From: Mugil cephalus
Lineage: Eukaryota; Chordata; Actinopteri; Mugiliformes; Mugilidae
NCBI RefSeq assembly: GCF_022458985.1
Contig: NC_061781.1
Location: 8,955,501-9,019,500, forward strand
Direction of reading: 5' to 3'
DNA length: 64,000 nt
Program-made: the position numbers and the translations under genes
Shown here: in pieces, positions 26,901 through 49,262 of the stretch
Layout of the letters: the number at the start of each line of letters is the position of its first letter
Numbering within the stretch: the first letter of the stretch is position 1
Notes under the pieces: model-generated
Seen by the model: only the letters and a program-made list of their open reading frames with translations
Databases searched by the model: none
Told to the model about the DNA's origin: nothing

Positions 26901-29900
26901 TTTAAACATCAAAATAAAATGCATCTGCGAAAAGAGAAACCCCATATTAAGCCCTAGACGTGCTGCACGTGAATGTATGAGTAACCTTCGTGTACCGGCA
27001 CCAGCAAAAGTGAGCGTAGGTTATAAAACCTGCAATATACTTCACACTACTGGTCCTTTTCACCCTTGTCAAGAAAAAAAAAAAAAAAAGAGCAGTTGGG
27101 GAATTACATGGAGCAGAGCTTTGCATGTATTACACACTAGAAGACTAAGGAGAGATTATCCAAGGCCAGATGTGTCTCTCTCCAAGGAAAAAAACATGCA
27201 GTCCGCTAAGAAGCAGCCGTATCCTGCCACTGGTAAGCGTCAAGCAGCAGGGCGTCAGCGGTCTGCTGTCTGGAGCATCGCGCCGGCTGTCTCCCAACAT
27301 GCAAGATTTCAGGTTTTAGGAAGGGGCCGCCTTTTAATGTTGTCGACACATCATCCATCATACTTTAGACAAACATTTTCCAACTTGACTGACTGACGGT
27401 AATGCAGCATTAGCCTCTGTTTGCTCAGAGGCAAATGTCACGCCTGTTTATACATCGCGGAGAGCAGAAAATAAGGAGAGTTCAGATTTAGTCGGCGAGC
27501 AGACCTGTTTCGCTGATTCCGAGCGAGAGAGTGTTTGTTGCTGAGGGTGCTGCAAAGCAAGGCGAGGACCTCTAAAGCAAAAATTACACATCACTCTGTA
27601 TCCCTAATACCGTCACACTCACTTTTGTCTGGATTAAATGTAAAGAAAGTATTCTTTTATGAGCATCTCAAGGTAACAGTTCTCTTGTAGTTCATGAGCT
27701 ATGACTCCAAAGCAAAGAAACCAGCATGCCTCTCCAGGTACAGAATTGCGTTTTATTGAACCAGGGCTTGTCAGCGTTTTTGGTGAGCTGGTAAAATATA
27801 ATTGTGTCATCCTTTATAAAGCAGTGTTGGGTTGACAGCACACACAGGAGCTTCATTACTCTGCTTTTTATTGGGGTGTGAAGAAGGGACATTCTCCTGG
27901 TGATGAATAACGTCTCTCTCGCATGAAGTCAAGGTAAAACACACTCACGGTGGTGGCGTGCTCCACTGGATGTACATGGATCATTTAAAATGAAATCAAT
28001 TCAGCTGAAGAATTAGAGCTGGTTGCCATAATGGTTTTTATCTGACGCACATCAATACCTGTATTGATTTGCAGGGCGGAATCGAATCTTGGGAGAACTG
28101 AGCGGGAGGGGGGGGAAGAAAAAAAATGCTACGTACCAAAAATCTGAGTGCTGCTGCAAGAAATGTACCACGGTGTAGAGTGACATCCGTTAATCCATCA
28201 AGGTTTTATTCACACGCTAATGGAGTTCCAAACTAAGTGTCTGAAATCCCTTTAGACTTACACTTACAGTATGTTCTTAATTTGGTTGTGCGCTTGTGTG
28301 TTTTGCAAATAATCTGCCTTTTTTTTTTTTTGTTGGAGAATTTAGAAATCTGATTTACTGCGGTGTTGTTCAGAAGTAAATAAAAAAAAAAACACCATTT
28401 ACGGTTGTGGATTTCACAGAACATTTCCACTGGAAATGCCATTTATTTTAATTTTCTCTACTAGTTAGTGTTTGGGGGAAACTCATCATTATGTCTCTGT
28501 CTTTAATAGAAAGAAGCTAGCTTCAGAGTGACTCACAGCTCACGAAATGAGATTACAAATACCCCCCATTCACCTGTACTGTGATTTATCAAGTTCAACA
28601 ACCATCTTTATTGTGTTTGGGTGCCTCACCAGGGCCGTAAACACTTTTTTATGGATAGACAGCGGAACTGTTTGACAATTTAGCAGAACATTTCATTAGA
28701 ATGGGTTTAGCCGGAAACAACGGTGAGGGGAAATAAAGCGCAAAGGCCCGAGGATCCTGATCGTAAGTTATTAAGGCTGGAAGGAGTCGCTCATGGGACT
28801 CGCACTTTAAATAGAAGTGCGGAGTTTCCAACTTAATTTCCTATGCACAATCAAGCCCGCACCCATGAGAGAGAGGATATTTAAGATCCAATGAATGGGA
28901 TGTGAGCCAGAAACGGCATTTAATAAAAGCAAAAGACGAGATACAAGTTGATTAATGCAATGAAGTATAATAAAGCCGTAGCAGGTCTGTAGGGAAATGT
29001 TAGGTTTTATTTCTTTTTTTCTTATGACGGGGATTAAGTACAAATATCCCTGCGACTGGTATTAACCACGGCCGGGATTGCTCTGTTTCAAGATCAGTTT
29101 TTGGTGAAAGTCCTGTATCTCCGCAGTAATATAGCTGCGGGAGAGACAGCCCTCATCCTCAGTAATAACAGTAATAAAACACAGCTGATATCATCTGTAG
29201 GGTTCAGATGATAACGGGTTTTTAAAGGCCTCTGTTGATAGACTAGAGTCACCGATAGTCGCCGTGGCAGTATTCCGCATCCTTAATTTGGCCATTTTCA
29301 ATCATGACACAATGATTTGTCAATGGTTGTGGCAGATTTCCTTTCTTATCCAGCAGCATCACTAAACCTCTAAACATTACTTATTTATTTTTCATTCAGT
29401 CCCAGAGTAATTAAATCCTGTCTGAGCAGCTCCTCCAGTGAGAGTGGGCCTCTTCACTAGTGCAATTATACATGCTGGGCTACATTAAAGTTAAATGCAT
29501 GAGCCATACTCGCACAATTATATATGACGTATAATAATTAATATAAAACTATATACATATACAGTATATCAATTTGACAGTTTAGTCCTAGATTTGTCAG
29601 TCAATAAAAGGGCTGCTGATAAACAGTAAGCTTTCAAACTGACAATATCTGAGGCCAAACTTCATGAGGAAACAACCTACGCTGTGTTAGGTTTCCGTGT
29701 TTTCTTCCCTCTGCGTCCCGCAACAACAAAACGACGAGCACAGCCCCCCGACACCGAACCATGTGAGTGACGTTTGGCGAGGGTAAACGTCACCGAGTGT
29801 AATTAAGGAGGATCTCGCCCTCAGGAACTCTCCCATTTGACAAAGTGAACAAGTGACAGTGACTCTTTTTTTTTTTTTTCCATCAAACCAGCAAACACAG

Positions 29901-30000
29901 GCTTAAAAGAGCATGGCTTTAAGTCAATATCAAGTTGTTTCTCAAAATTGTTATCACGGTTTGTCAGGCACACATGAAATTCTTCTGAAGTATTTTTTCA
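24000..30000. other. Intergenic desert between hnmt paralogue and left promoter
   Basis: No exon recognised. A worn dispersed-repeat tail with ccctctctaccagctgagct lies at about 24500-24610. Stretches at 25060-25720, 26200-26700, 27420-28100 and 28640-29500 have low repeat content and many taatta-type cores, suggesting regulatory DNA. The longest plus-strand frame (24531-25046) crosses an A-run coding for poly-Lys and is taken as chance. Confidence 0.3.
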
Positions 30001-30045
30001 CTTGAAGTTCTACAGTTGCCGCAGCAAAACAACTAAACCGGAGTA

Positions 30046-30122
30046 CACTACCAGTCAAAAGTTTGGACACACCTTCTCGATCAATTCAAAGGAAAATGTG
30101 TAAAAACTTTGGACTGGTAGTG
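30046..30122. mobile_element. 77-bp miniature Tc1-like palindrome
   Basis: Starts cactaccagtcaaaagtttg and ends with the complement of cactaccagtccaaagttt. Both are the terminal repeat of a widespread teleost Tc1-like family. Nearly all of the interior is missing. TA precedes the left end. Confidence 0.8.
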
Positions 30123-30296
30123 CACATAGTTTCTGAACTCTAAAACTGTGCTGGGTTATCTGTAATTGACCAAAAAGTGAACAGAAGGGGTCAATTAGTG
30201 GCATTTTTGATCTGGTTTATCTCTAACACACTACCGATACAGGAGTGGGCACGCGGGATAAATATGGCGCCATAGATTATCCGTGGCAATTCTCCA

Positions 30297-30300
<4 letters not shown>

Positions 30301-30381
<81 letters not shown>
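30301..30381. repeat. (CA)40 microsatellite
   Basis: Eighty bases of uninterrupted CA. Purity suggests high length variability. Confidence 0.98.
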
Positions 30382-30382
<1 letters not shown>

Positions 30383-30439
30383 GGAGCAGTCTTGAAGATC
30401 AGAGTACAAGGCCTTGAATCACTAGATTAATGAGACAGA

Positions 30440-32390
30440 CAAAGGTAAACTTGATTAGAGCAGAGTCAGGGAGCCCCTGTTCCACCCATTCTGATTTGTG
30501 GTTAATCGCCTTGGATTGATTGAAGCCTGCGAGTCTATGAGATCGCTTGTGTGCAGCAGAATTCACTGTGAGCAACAGAAAAAGACTGGAACGGGAACTG
30601 GAATTTCCGCCATGCACAAATTGATGTTAGGCTTTTTTTTTTAAAGTCCTAAAAATCATCAATCAAACTGCCACATTCAGCAGCACTCAGACCTGAGGAG
30701 GACAGACGCCATATAACAGCAGCTGCTAAACAGGACTAATTCTCCAGAATGAAATACGCCGCAGAGGTCGGCCATTTACAGGACTGGCATCAGAGCTATA
30801 TTTCAAGGCCCGGCCGCAGCTTCTGCCCATTAAAGGGTGTGTGATGTATTTTAGGGCCGCTTTATGTCCCGCTCTGGTCTCAGAGAGGGCTACACGCTGA
30901 CATGATGGCTGATAGGAGATGCCTCTGGCTTGATACTGGCTCTCCATACTGGGAGAGCCATAGATGAGGAGCCACATTAAAGAAGATAGACATCTGAAGA
31001 GTCAATTTAGCCAAACAGGGTGTATGCAGTTTAGAAAAATACTAAAATGCCTTTATTGTTTTGCCTTCATAGATAAGAAAAATATGGAGACAACAGCTTA
31101 AAATGACAAAGGTACACATTAACATAACTGGAATAACTATAAATAATTTTTATGGATGCTAAATAACACCGAGGCATCCTTTAATACCTTTTCAAGGTAA
31201 AAAAAAATATATATATATATATTTGTAAAAGCTGCAGAACATGATACAGGCTATAACAACCCTCAGTGAAGTGAAAAGTCCTCTTGGCTTTAATCCTAGG
31301 CAGCACTAAAAGGCAGCAAATACAAAATACACTGTGCTGATTTCACAAATGAATATGCCCCCAAAACAAGCTTACTGTTCAAATCACAGGGACAGCATGA
31401 AGAAGACCCTAAAGCCTACTCAGGTTGAGACGTAACAATAATATTCCCACGCCGAACACATGGCCCGTTTCCTCATTAAGGATGAGTGAAGGTGCACAGA
31501 CGAGCGCCAGGGGTCAGAGGTTCAGCTCTGATCACCGACCACGTGGACCGATCGGAGGGCTCGTGACATACAGTCACGTCAAAATGTTGCCGCTGCACCT
31601 TGATCGGTATGTTGACGTGGTGAGTGTGGCTTCACTATAATAAGCCTCTGTGTTCAGTGCATGGCCAACACGAAGCCGATGGGGTTCATATGGAAATAGC
31701 GGCGCACTCCAGACACTCTTGAGCGACGTGCCTCCTCATTATGGCATCAGCTAATAAGCAGGTGGCAGAAAGTAAATAAAAACAAGATCCTGTGAGCAGT
31801 ATAGCAATATCCAGCTGTTCAGGCACTCTTAAGCGTAATCAATCACCTGGAAAATAAGGCGATCCGTGAATATTTCATCAGATTCGTCTAGCCGAGAACT
31901 TCTCCTACGATAAGACACCAACTGGCACGTGAGGTAAATAGTTCTTGAAGAGCATTAGCGGCAAACGGTGTATTGAGGTTGATTATCTCTGTGACTAATG
32001 CTCTGTCACTCTGTGGTGCGAGAGGGCCCAGCGAGGACCCCCGGTAATGGAGCCTGAGCAGGTGTTGAAAGCCCACTGACATCAGGGGGGTGTGCACTGA
32101 CAAGAATTTCTGATGAATTTCAATTACTGATCTATTAAACCTAATGAAGTAAATGAGCAGCCAGAATACATTTGCAGGATAGCTTGAGACAAGGGCTCAG
32201 GCCGTTTGACAGGATTTCGTGAGCGTGCGCAGCTGCGGCAGACGGCATGGGGTTTGTGCTACTGTCAAAAAAAAAAAAACGCCTCTGAATGAGCCTGATG
32301 AGTGAAGCCAAAATAAAGGTATGATGTTTAGTATGTTAAATAAAAGTTGGTGCTCTCACTCGCGTCTGTCATGTGAAGCCTAAACGTAAG
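30440..32390. other. Intergenic, no gene seen
   Basis: Few repeats apart from a short (TA)n at 31208-31222 and an A run at 32266-32279. Texture is similar to the regulatory-like blocks to the left. No open frame resembles a known protein. Confidence 0.3.
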
Positions 32391-32398
32391 GTCAGTGT

Positions 32399-32476
32399 GC
32401 CATCTGCTGGTGATAGTGCAATACAGCACATGTGCAGGTTCGCTCTATTTTTCAGGCACGCAGCACCATCTGCTGG
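32399..32476 (-). promoter_or_regulatory. Two CTCF-like motifs in the same orientation
   Basis: The minus strand reads CACCAGCAGATGGCA at about 32412-32398 and CCAGCAGATGGTG at 32476-32464, both close to the CTCF core variant CCAGCAGATGGC and about 65 bp apart. Occupancy cannot be judged. Confidence 0.35.
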
Positions 32477-32535
32477 CTTTATGGTGAATAACATCACAGT
32501 TAAAACAGAAGAAGACCAGTGCAGTCTCTGGTATT

Positions 32536-32701
32536 CATTTGTGTGGATGTTACTTAGACATGTACCACCCACCTAGATCAGATCAGGTACCCCCACCACA
32601 CAGCAATGACACTCCTTGATGGCAACATCCATTCCCAGCAGGATACAGCCTGACACAGAATTAAGAAGGTGGTCATAATGTTATGTCTGATAGGTGTATA
32701 T
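32536..32701 (+). mobile_element. Degenerate non-autonomous Tc1-like fragment, copy 2
   Basis: Close match to copy 1 through acttagacatgtaccaccc and caatgacactccttgatggc, ending ggtggtcataatgttatgtc with the terminal-repeat sequence. Internally deleted. Confidence 0.65.
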
Positions 32702-33567
32702 ACTGTATGTGGGCAGCAGGAGCCAGCTGACATAGCTTTCTCTTTCAGTTCTATTTTTAGTCTCTTTACTCTTGAGGGAACTATATGGTCTTAGACAGAT
32801 AAGAAATCTCAGTATGTTAGAGGTAAATAAAAAAAAAAGAAAGAAGAAAATAAAGCAATGCTGTGAGAGCAATGAGAGTGAGAATGGATTGTTAAGTTGT
32901 GGATTGAAAAACGACAATGGCCAATCCTTCCACACACAGGGAATCAGTAGAGGAATTCTCGATTTAAAAATATAGATTATAGTGACTCCAGTGTGAAAGG
33001 TGATGACTTAAAGCCACAGCGTGGGACGTTTGTCTCCCTCTTCTGACACTCAGAGTAATTACGTAAACACTGTTGACGTGCTTTGGATGTTTGGCTAACT
33101 CTATCTTTTCTCTTCTTTCTGAAGTCTGAAAAGCCAGAGCCTTAGTTTTCCTTTCTAGACTGCAACTTTTCTGTTGTTGTTGTTGTTACAATTTCATTAT
33201 TCCTGACTGCCTGAGACAGTGAATTCATAGAAGCTCGGTAGATTTGTAAGTTGCCGTCATACTCCTTGTTGCTGTAGGCTACTTTGTCCCAGTTGCTATG
33301 GTTGTTCTCCTCTTCAGCTGATGACTGGTTTCCGCGATGACTGAGCACAAACACGTCTCTACGGAGGGATGTCGTCACAGACCCAGATTTAAAATTCTGT
33401 AATTTCTTGGCGCCGACATCAATCAGCATTGTGTGAACTGAAACTATGATCATTTGAAAAATGATCATTTATATTTAAAAAGGTCCACAATATAACTTTA
33501 ATACCAAACGTCTTGTCATTTCAGCCAGTAAAGGATTTGGGTGTAGTTTCTTTTTTAAAAAGATATA

Positions 33568-33573
33568 TTTATT
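33568..33573 (-). promoter_or_regulatory. Candidate native polyadenylation signal of hnmt copy A, separated by the transposon
   Basis: AATAAA on the minus strand, one base outside the target duplication of the Tc1-like element. Without the insertion it would lie about 115 bases past the copy A stop. No AATAAA or ATTAAA was seen between the stop (35292) and the transposon (35182). Use is inferred. Confidence 0.4.
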
Positions 33574-33576
33574 ATA

Positions 33577-35182
<1,606 letters not shown>

Positions 35183-35291
35183 TATATCATTTTGCAAGAC
35201 ATTCTGTGACAGGCATTTTAAGCTGAATTGTGTCTAGTCATTGTAAATTTGCAGAGCAAAGAAAAATTGCAATGTACGAATATACCAACGC

Positions 35292-35644
35292 TCAGGCATG
35301 AACAAGAATGCACCTCAGATTACTATTGAAGTACACTCTGCCGTCTTTTTCAGTGCTACACTTGTTTCTGAGGAGGTCTAACATTGCCGCTTTGATCTCT
35401 GGGGTGAAGGCCTGGTGGAAGTTGTCTTTCGCCGTCATGAAGTTCAGGAGACGTCCTCCAGTCACGCTGCTTGGATCGAAGCACTCAGTGATGTCGAAGG
35501 TGTTGGGAATCACATGCTCGTCGTATTTCAGACCCTGGCTGTTTAGGAGGGCGACGATCTCTCTTGATGAGCGGTATTCAGGGATGACCTCACTCCACAG
35601 CTCCTTCTTGAAAGTGTTCCACAGGATATCCCAACCACCGCTGG
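35292..35644 (-). CDS. hnmt: hnmt copy A terminal coding exon 6
   Basis: A 353-base terminal exon after acceptor atctcag. It encodes SGGWDILW to CILVHA and a stop at 35292-35294. FDITECF and the aromatic positions are kept. FNNTL of human HNMT reads FNSNL, placing Ser at the Asn283 position. Confidence 0.92.
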
Positions 35645-38092
35645 CTGAGATTGAGAATTACATTAAAAAAACAAAAAGACAATAAAAACAAACAATAAAA
35701 TACTGTAATTAAAATTACAGGCCAGTATCCTCAACAATCTTCAACACAGCATTTTCCCAGGCACCTGCTGGTTGTATTTACAATTTAGAAACAGACGAGG
35801 GCGACATTCTTCCTGCACAAACTAGTAGAAAAAAGTATTTGAAAATTAGGATTAGTGATGGCACAAAGAAAACCCCTTTGGCTTTTCAGACTTATTAATT
35901 ACAGTGTTGTGAGTATAATTTTAATTTTAAATAATCCAAATGTGGCACTATTAACACAAGTAAAATTCATTCAAATATGTTTACCTGCTTCAATGATGAT
36001 CATAAGCCTGCCGTTATTTTTCAGAAGGCTGTGGTAAAACTTGATGGTTTGACCCAGGTCATTCACATAGTAGAGCATCTGTTGAGGAGAGCGTCAAGCG
36101 GCATCTTTAATCCGACCTCTCTGAAGCTTAGAAATGTGCACACCTTGAAGTGCTTTCATTTACTGTACAACACACCTGCCAAGGACATTTATATCAGAGG
36201 GCGGATGTATAAGTATTAATAGCACTAATCGTTATACCATTTATGAAAAAAAACACTCTGTTTGCAACGTGTTCTGCAGTCAGTCAAAGCAGCAGTGCAG
36301 TACTGTATATACGTAGCCGCTTTCACAGGGTGACACACTGACAATGATTTACATCACACTTTAACCCAACACACTAGCAGGCAGCAACATGAGACAACAT
36401 GGGGACAGCATGCAAAGTCCACAGGGTAAAAAAAGTGACCATGCAATTTCCCTGCCGTGTATGAAAATCCAAATACCTGAATCATATGTATGAAGTTGAA
36501 TTTCTTTTTGTCTTCCTTTGCCATCACTTGCCTCATATAGCCCTCACTGCCCAATATATGCCACACAAACGGGATCTGAAGACTGCCAGTCTTTGCCACC
36601 AAAACTATAAGTTGGACACAGGAGGAAAACAGAAGAGCCAGTCTATAACACTGACAAACATCAGTTTTTAAACAGAGCACACAAATCTCTGCTATTAGAC
36701 ACAAAGCTGAGCTGCTGGAGAGCCTTAAGGATCATACAGCATTGTGAGTACCTGCATAATTGTCATTATTAAAGAAAACACTCAAATTGAGAGCCGCAGC
36801 TTGGGCTGCAAAGGTAATGATTATTGAATTCTCAGTGCTGACAGATTTGTTTGTTAAGTGTGATAACTTCAGATCTAATGTTTGTTTTGTACGTTGTTAA
36901 AATGAATTTAGAGCTGGTTATACGCTTATACTATCAATACTACACGTCCCAAGGAAGGTAAAGAAGAAGGAGAGAAAAGGGGAAAAAACTACAAGTATAT
37001 GACAACCTTTCATTGTGTGGTTAATACCTTTGAAGTTGTTTGTGAGCTTAGAGCTGCCCTCAACAATGTGAGCATTGATGGGAACGCCAGGGACTGCAGA
37101 CTGCAGGAGAGAGAGAATCTGGACATCCACCTCTCCTGGGACAAAAACAGGAAGTGCTCCGGTGAAAAACTACTCCAAAGTACGTTTGATCTGGATACTT
37201 TGAATGCATTCCAAATTAAATAGAGAGACACATTTCTGCTATGTTTGGCTCAAGTGTGAATGTTCACTATTATCGTATCACTTCAGCCATTGCTCTGATG
37301 TTGCAGCTGCGCAATAGTAATCTAATCTATGACTGGTATTGATTTTCTGTGTGTCCCCTCACATACAGTGCTATGAAGATCACAATGATCAGGTGGTTTA
37401 TAACCAATAAATCACCGATAAAAAGCCACAACAACATGTTCATCCAACTCTCAGCAGTCCATACCTCCACCACTTCCAACCCCGAGGACATCCAGGCTGC
37501 TTTCCCCTGCTCCAATTCTGCATCAAAGTGAAAATTATGGAAAACTTAACTTTTTAAAAAAAAAAAAAAAAGGAGAGAGAGAGGGGTCATAATTCTTTAA
37601 ATATTTCACTTAATTTAGATCACTGCAGTCATTGCATGCAGCATTTTTAAGTTTCTGTTTAACCCATACTCAGCTTATTTTCGTAATGAAGAAAAGTAGA
37701 AAGAAACCTGCTTTGAACCGAGGACTACACTGTGCACCCCAGAAGCAAATGTGTTTGTCATTGTTGGCAAGTTGACAGTGTGTGGACATAGAACTGTGGA
37801 AAAGCTATTGTCTTGGCACTGCACCCTGCATGAAATCACAGGCAATTTCATGTCCCGTTGAAAAGACATTGCGCAGCTGTTGAGTCTGGCTGTGAATTTA
37901 AAAATGGTTCAGATGACAATGCGAGGGTTGTGCAGCACTGCGGCCTCTGTCGCCGTACCTTTTGAATTCTCCTGGCAGGATGTTGTCAAGCGACCCGAGA
38001 ATGGCCGCGTGTTCTCCTGAGTGCTCCAGGTAGAACTGGAAGCTCTGGACAGTGCTGCCCTCATAACAAGTCTGGGCTGCTTCTGCAGCCAT
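35292..38092 (-). CDS. hnmt: Histamine N-methyltransferase-like paralogue (copy A), complete, six coding exons
   Basis: A second HNMT-family SAM methyltransferase. The exons are 38092-37959, 37517-37465, 37135-37028, 36604-36477, 36078-35985 and 35644-35292, giving 289 residues with no break and the same exon phases as copy B. The SAM loop GVGSGGGEVD, the acidic Glu after HIV, FIHMIQ (Gln141, equivalent to Gln143), MLYYV, GGWDILW and the N-terminal Glu27 (equivalent to Glu28) are retained. Changes at pocket positions are Tyr15 to Thr14, Phe22 to Tyr21 and Asn283 to Ser280 (FNSNL). It is therefore probably a functional methyltransferase, but its substrate preference may differ from histamine. 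Introns are far shorter than in copy B. A non-coding first exon may end at 38225, with its acceptor at 38102. A young Tc1-like transposon lies about 110 bases past the stop. Confidence 0.93.
35985..36078 (-). CDS. hnmt: hnmt copy A coding exon 5
   Basis: A 94-base exon with acceptor tcaacag and donor gtaaac. It encodes MLYYVNDLGQTIKFY and NGRLMIIIEA. Same size and phase as in copy B. Confidence 0.92.
36477..36604 (-). CDS. hnmt: hnmt copy A coding exon 4
   Basis: A 128-base exon with acceptor cttatag and donor gtattt. It encodes VLVAKTGSLQ to FIHMIQ. VLVAKT resembles ELVAKT of human HNMT, and the terminal Gln equals Gln143. Confidence 0.92.
37028..37135 (-). CDS. hnmt: hnmt copy A coding exon 3
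   Basis: A 108-base exon with acceptor gtcccag and donor gtatta. It encodes GEVDVQILSLLQ to NNFK. VEPS of copy B is VEGS here; the acidic SAM ligand remains. Confidence 0.91.
37465..37517 (-). CDS. hnmt: hnmt copy A coding exon 2
   Basis: A 53-base exon found by homology to copy B rather than as a long open frame. It encodes IGAGESSLDVLGVGSGG between acceptor gatgcag and donor gtatgg, and is the SAM-binding glycine loop. Confidence 0.9.
37959..38092 (-). CDS. hnmt: hnmt copy A coding exon 1
   Basis: Encodes MAAEAAQTCYEG to GEFK plus two bases of the next codon, ending at donor gtacgg. The start codon lies nine bases inside the exon, after acceptor attacag. HSGEH holds the Glu equivalent to Glu28. 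The Tyr15 position is Thr. Confidence 0.9.
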
Positions 38093-38224
38093 GGCCGACT
38101 CCTGTAATGTATTCCACGCGGCGGTTAGAAATCACAGAGTTAGCGGCATTTGCATTAAATTCATCTGCTGAAACTAACTTTAAACCAGGCTCAAGTGGTG
38201 CACATTATGAGAGTCAGAGATTAC

Positions 38225-38300
38225 CTTGTATCCTTTTACACAGAGAATGAGGACAGAAGCTGCTCGCCCACTCTTTAAACATGCAGGCTGCTCTCTCCAC
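38225..38300 (-). promoter_or_regulatory. Possible 5' non-coding exon of hnmt copy A
   Basis: A good minus-strand donor, TACAAG|gtaatc, at 38225 pairs with the acceptor attacag that precedes the copy A start codon. The upstream limit and start site are not visible. Confidence 0.35.
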
Positions 38301-38309
38301 GGGCCTGTG

Positions 38310-39470
38310 GGTGGGGCTACTGTTCCATCAGCTTGTTTCATAACTCCTGAACTTTGTTTGTGCAGCAGATCTAGACGCAGCTGTGCTGTCAGTTTCCTTC
38401 TAAACCGGCCGTACGCTTTTCTGCAGGAGTCCACCGTAACTTATAGAATTCATTCACACATTTACCGTTTGTCATATTTACCGTTAAAAGTACACAAGTT
38501 CCTTCTTTTTGTAGTTAAAGCCTCGCCAACAGCATTTTAGGCTTATCAAATATTCTAATTATTAACTTGCCGCCGGCTTGCATGGTGTTCTGTTTGCACA
38601 ACTTCGCAAAGGATCCTGTCCATGCACTTTCAATCAACCACAAAACCTTAGGCACTGCACTGAGCATTGAGAGGCTGTACACGCTGTGCATCCAGCTTGA
38701 AGAGTCAACGGCATTGCAGTGCAGCTACAAGCAGCTAGCGGGGCTCAAGTCCAGGCACATGCTGCTCAACTCAACTTGACTGAAGCGTGCATGTGAATGT
38801 GACAGCCTACTGTATGTCCTGTCTACGCTAGTGTTCGACCGTGGATTGCAGCTGTGTGCCTGCACAACTTGAGGCTTCAATAAGTAAATATTGTGAGGTA
38901 GTCTTTTTGTGTGACAAAAAAAAAAGGCCTGACCGGGTTAATATACGCTGCCTCAGGCTATACAATTCCTGTAGACAGTTTGATTTCTTCCATTACGCTA
39001 TATGTCATGGTTACATGGTTGTCTGTGTCCTATCGATCGGTAGCCGCACGTCAAGAAGAGGAGACTTTTCTAATATGAGCCTGTCGGACGCTGAAAGAAG
39101 AAAGGGGGGAGGAAATGCCACTGCAGAGAAGCAGCTTCACTGGAGCACAATTTTTTGCTTTGCAGACAAGAAAAAGGAGCTAAAACGATACATCTAGAGT
39201 AAACATACAGTAATTTCGCTCAACTGCAACTAGTTTGTCAGTTTTTATTGTGTTTTTTTTTCATATTTTTGTTGGTATTTTGATAATTCATCCTGGATCT
39301 GTGCCTTTTTGCCGTGCTCGCCCCTTTAGTACGCGATGCCGCCCTCAAGATGGTGCCAACAGTTCAGCTATCGCAGGCAGCTGCTGCTTTGGACAAACGA
39401 GAACAGCAGCTCCCACCGTCCTTGTGTTAATGTGACCATTACATCAGTTTATACGCACCAATGATGGAAG
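38310..39470. other. Spacer between the two hnmt copies, upstream half
   Basis: No coding exon seen. Plus-strand frames of 60-118 codons here match nothing. The stretch probably includes the copy A promoter. Confidence 0.4.
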
Positions 39471-39479
39471 AAAAAAAAA

Positions 39480-39880
39480 AAAGCTCCAGCAGGACAAGAG
39501 GCAGGACACACCCTGGATACGTCAGCAGTCTATCATGAGGCCACACTCAGATGCACACCTATAGCCATTTTAGAATCACCAATTAACTTAACAAGCAGTC
39601 TCTGGAATCCACACAGGCACAAGAAGAACACGGGAGTCGTCACATGGAATGACCAGAGCCTTGCAGCTGCATAGAGTTATTACAGTATGTACCAAAAATG
39701 ATTTATCCTCCACTAACTGGTTGTATTCATGCCACGTATGCTCACGTACAAGGAATTTGTCTTAGTTTAATAAACATAAAGATAAGAAGAAAAATAAGAA
39801 CAACATAAACTATACACAGAATATGTCAAGGAAAGGCTACAATTTCCCCATTGAGGGACAAATAAAGACTTGATTTAGTA
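39480..39880. repeat. Dispersed retroelement-derived repeat and tail
   Basis: 39500-39640 contains ccctggatacgtcagcagtc and ttagaatcaccaattaactt, a worn copy of an abundant fish repeat. 39840-39875 contains ttccccattgagggacaaat, the typical tail of a fish LINE or SINE. Confidence 0.55.
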
Positions 39881-40122
39881 ATAATAGAAAAGGAATTGAT
39901 TGTTAACGTTATTAATGTTGGCCATTTGTATGCCATATAGTGACACTGTAGTGCCACAGACAATTTTACAAACGACTTAGACAGCAGCTATGTGCAAAAT
40001 AGAGACGGTCATTTCAGGTTCTCTCACCGATAGAAATACTACATGCAGCCACCCACAGGCACCTTCAGCTAAAATGAAGAGCTCAATGCAAAATTAGTTT
40101 TCAGCTTTCAGTCAATTTTCAG

Positions 40123-40128
40123 TTTATT
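40123..40128 (-). promoter_or_regulatory. Candidate polyadenylation signal of hnmt copy B
   Basis: AATAAA on the minus strand about 300 bases past the copy B stop codon. It is the first canonical hexamer seen downstream. Use is inferred. Confidence 0.5.
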
Positions 40129-40427
40129 GTTAGATTTCTAAGGACATATCACCCAAAGAAAGCAGCGCCGTAATGAGGCTGGCAGCGTAGCCTGTCAACT
40201 GTAGCCCATTAAAATGTATACGATGGTAAAATCTAAATATACAGTTTTTTAACATTTAAAAAAAATGCCTTGCTCAGTTTTCAGAAAACATTATATAAAA
40301 TTATTTAAAAAAAATACATTAATCAACACATAATAGAAAAAAAATCAACTGGGTGATGTGATCATGTAAAACAAAAGGTTTCCTGCCGTGTATAATTAAT
40401 TGGCGTCATCAATATTTAACATTCATT

Positions 40428-49178
<8,751 letters not shown>

Positions 49179-49262
49179 GGCGGAAAATCTGGCACTAATA
49201 ATAACAATAAAAAAAAGCATGCAAACACTTTTGTGACATGTGAATAATTTCCAGCCTTGACC

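Noticed and set aside
30191..30430. Open frames of repeated Cys-Val or Thr-His
   Set aside because: They are translations of the (CA)n microsatellite.
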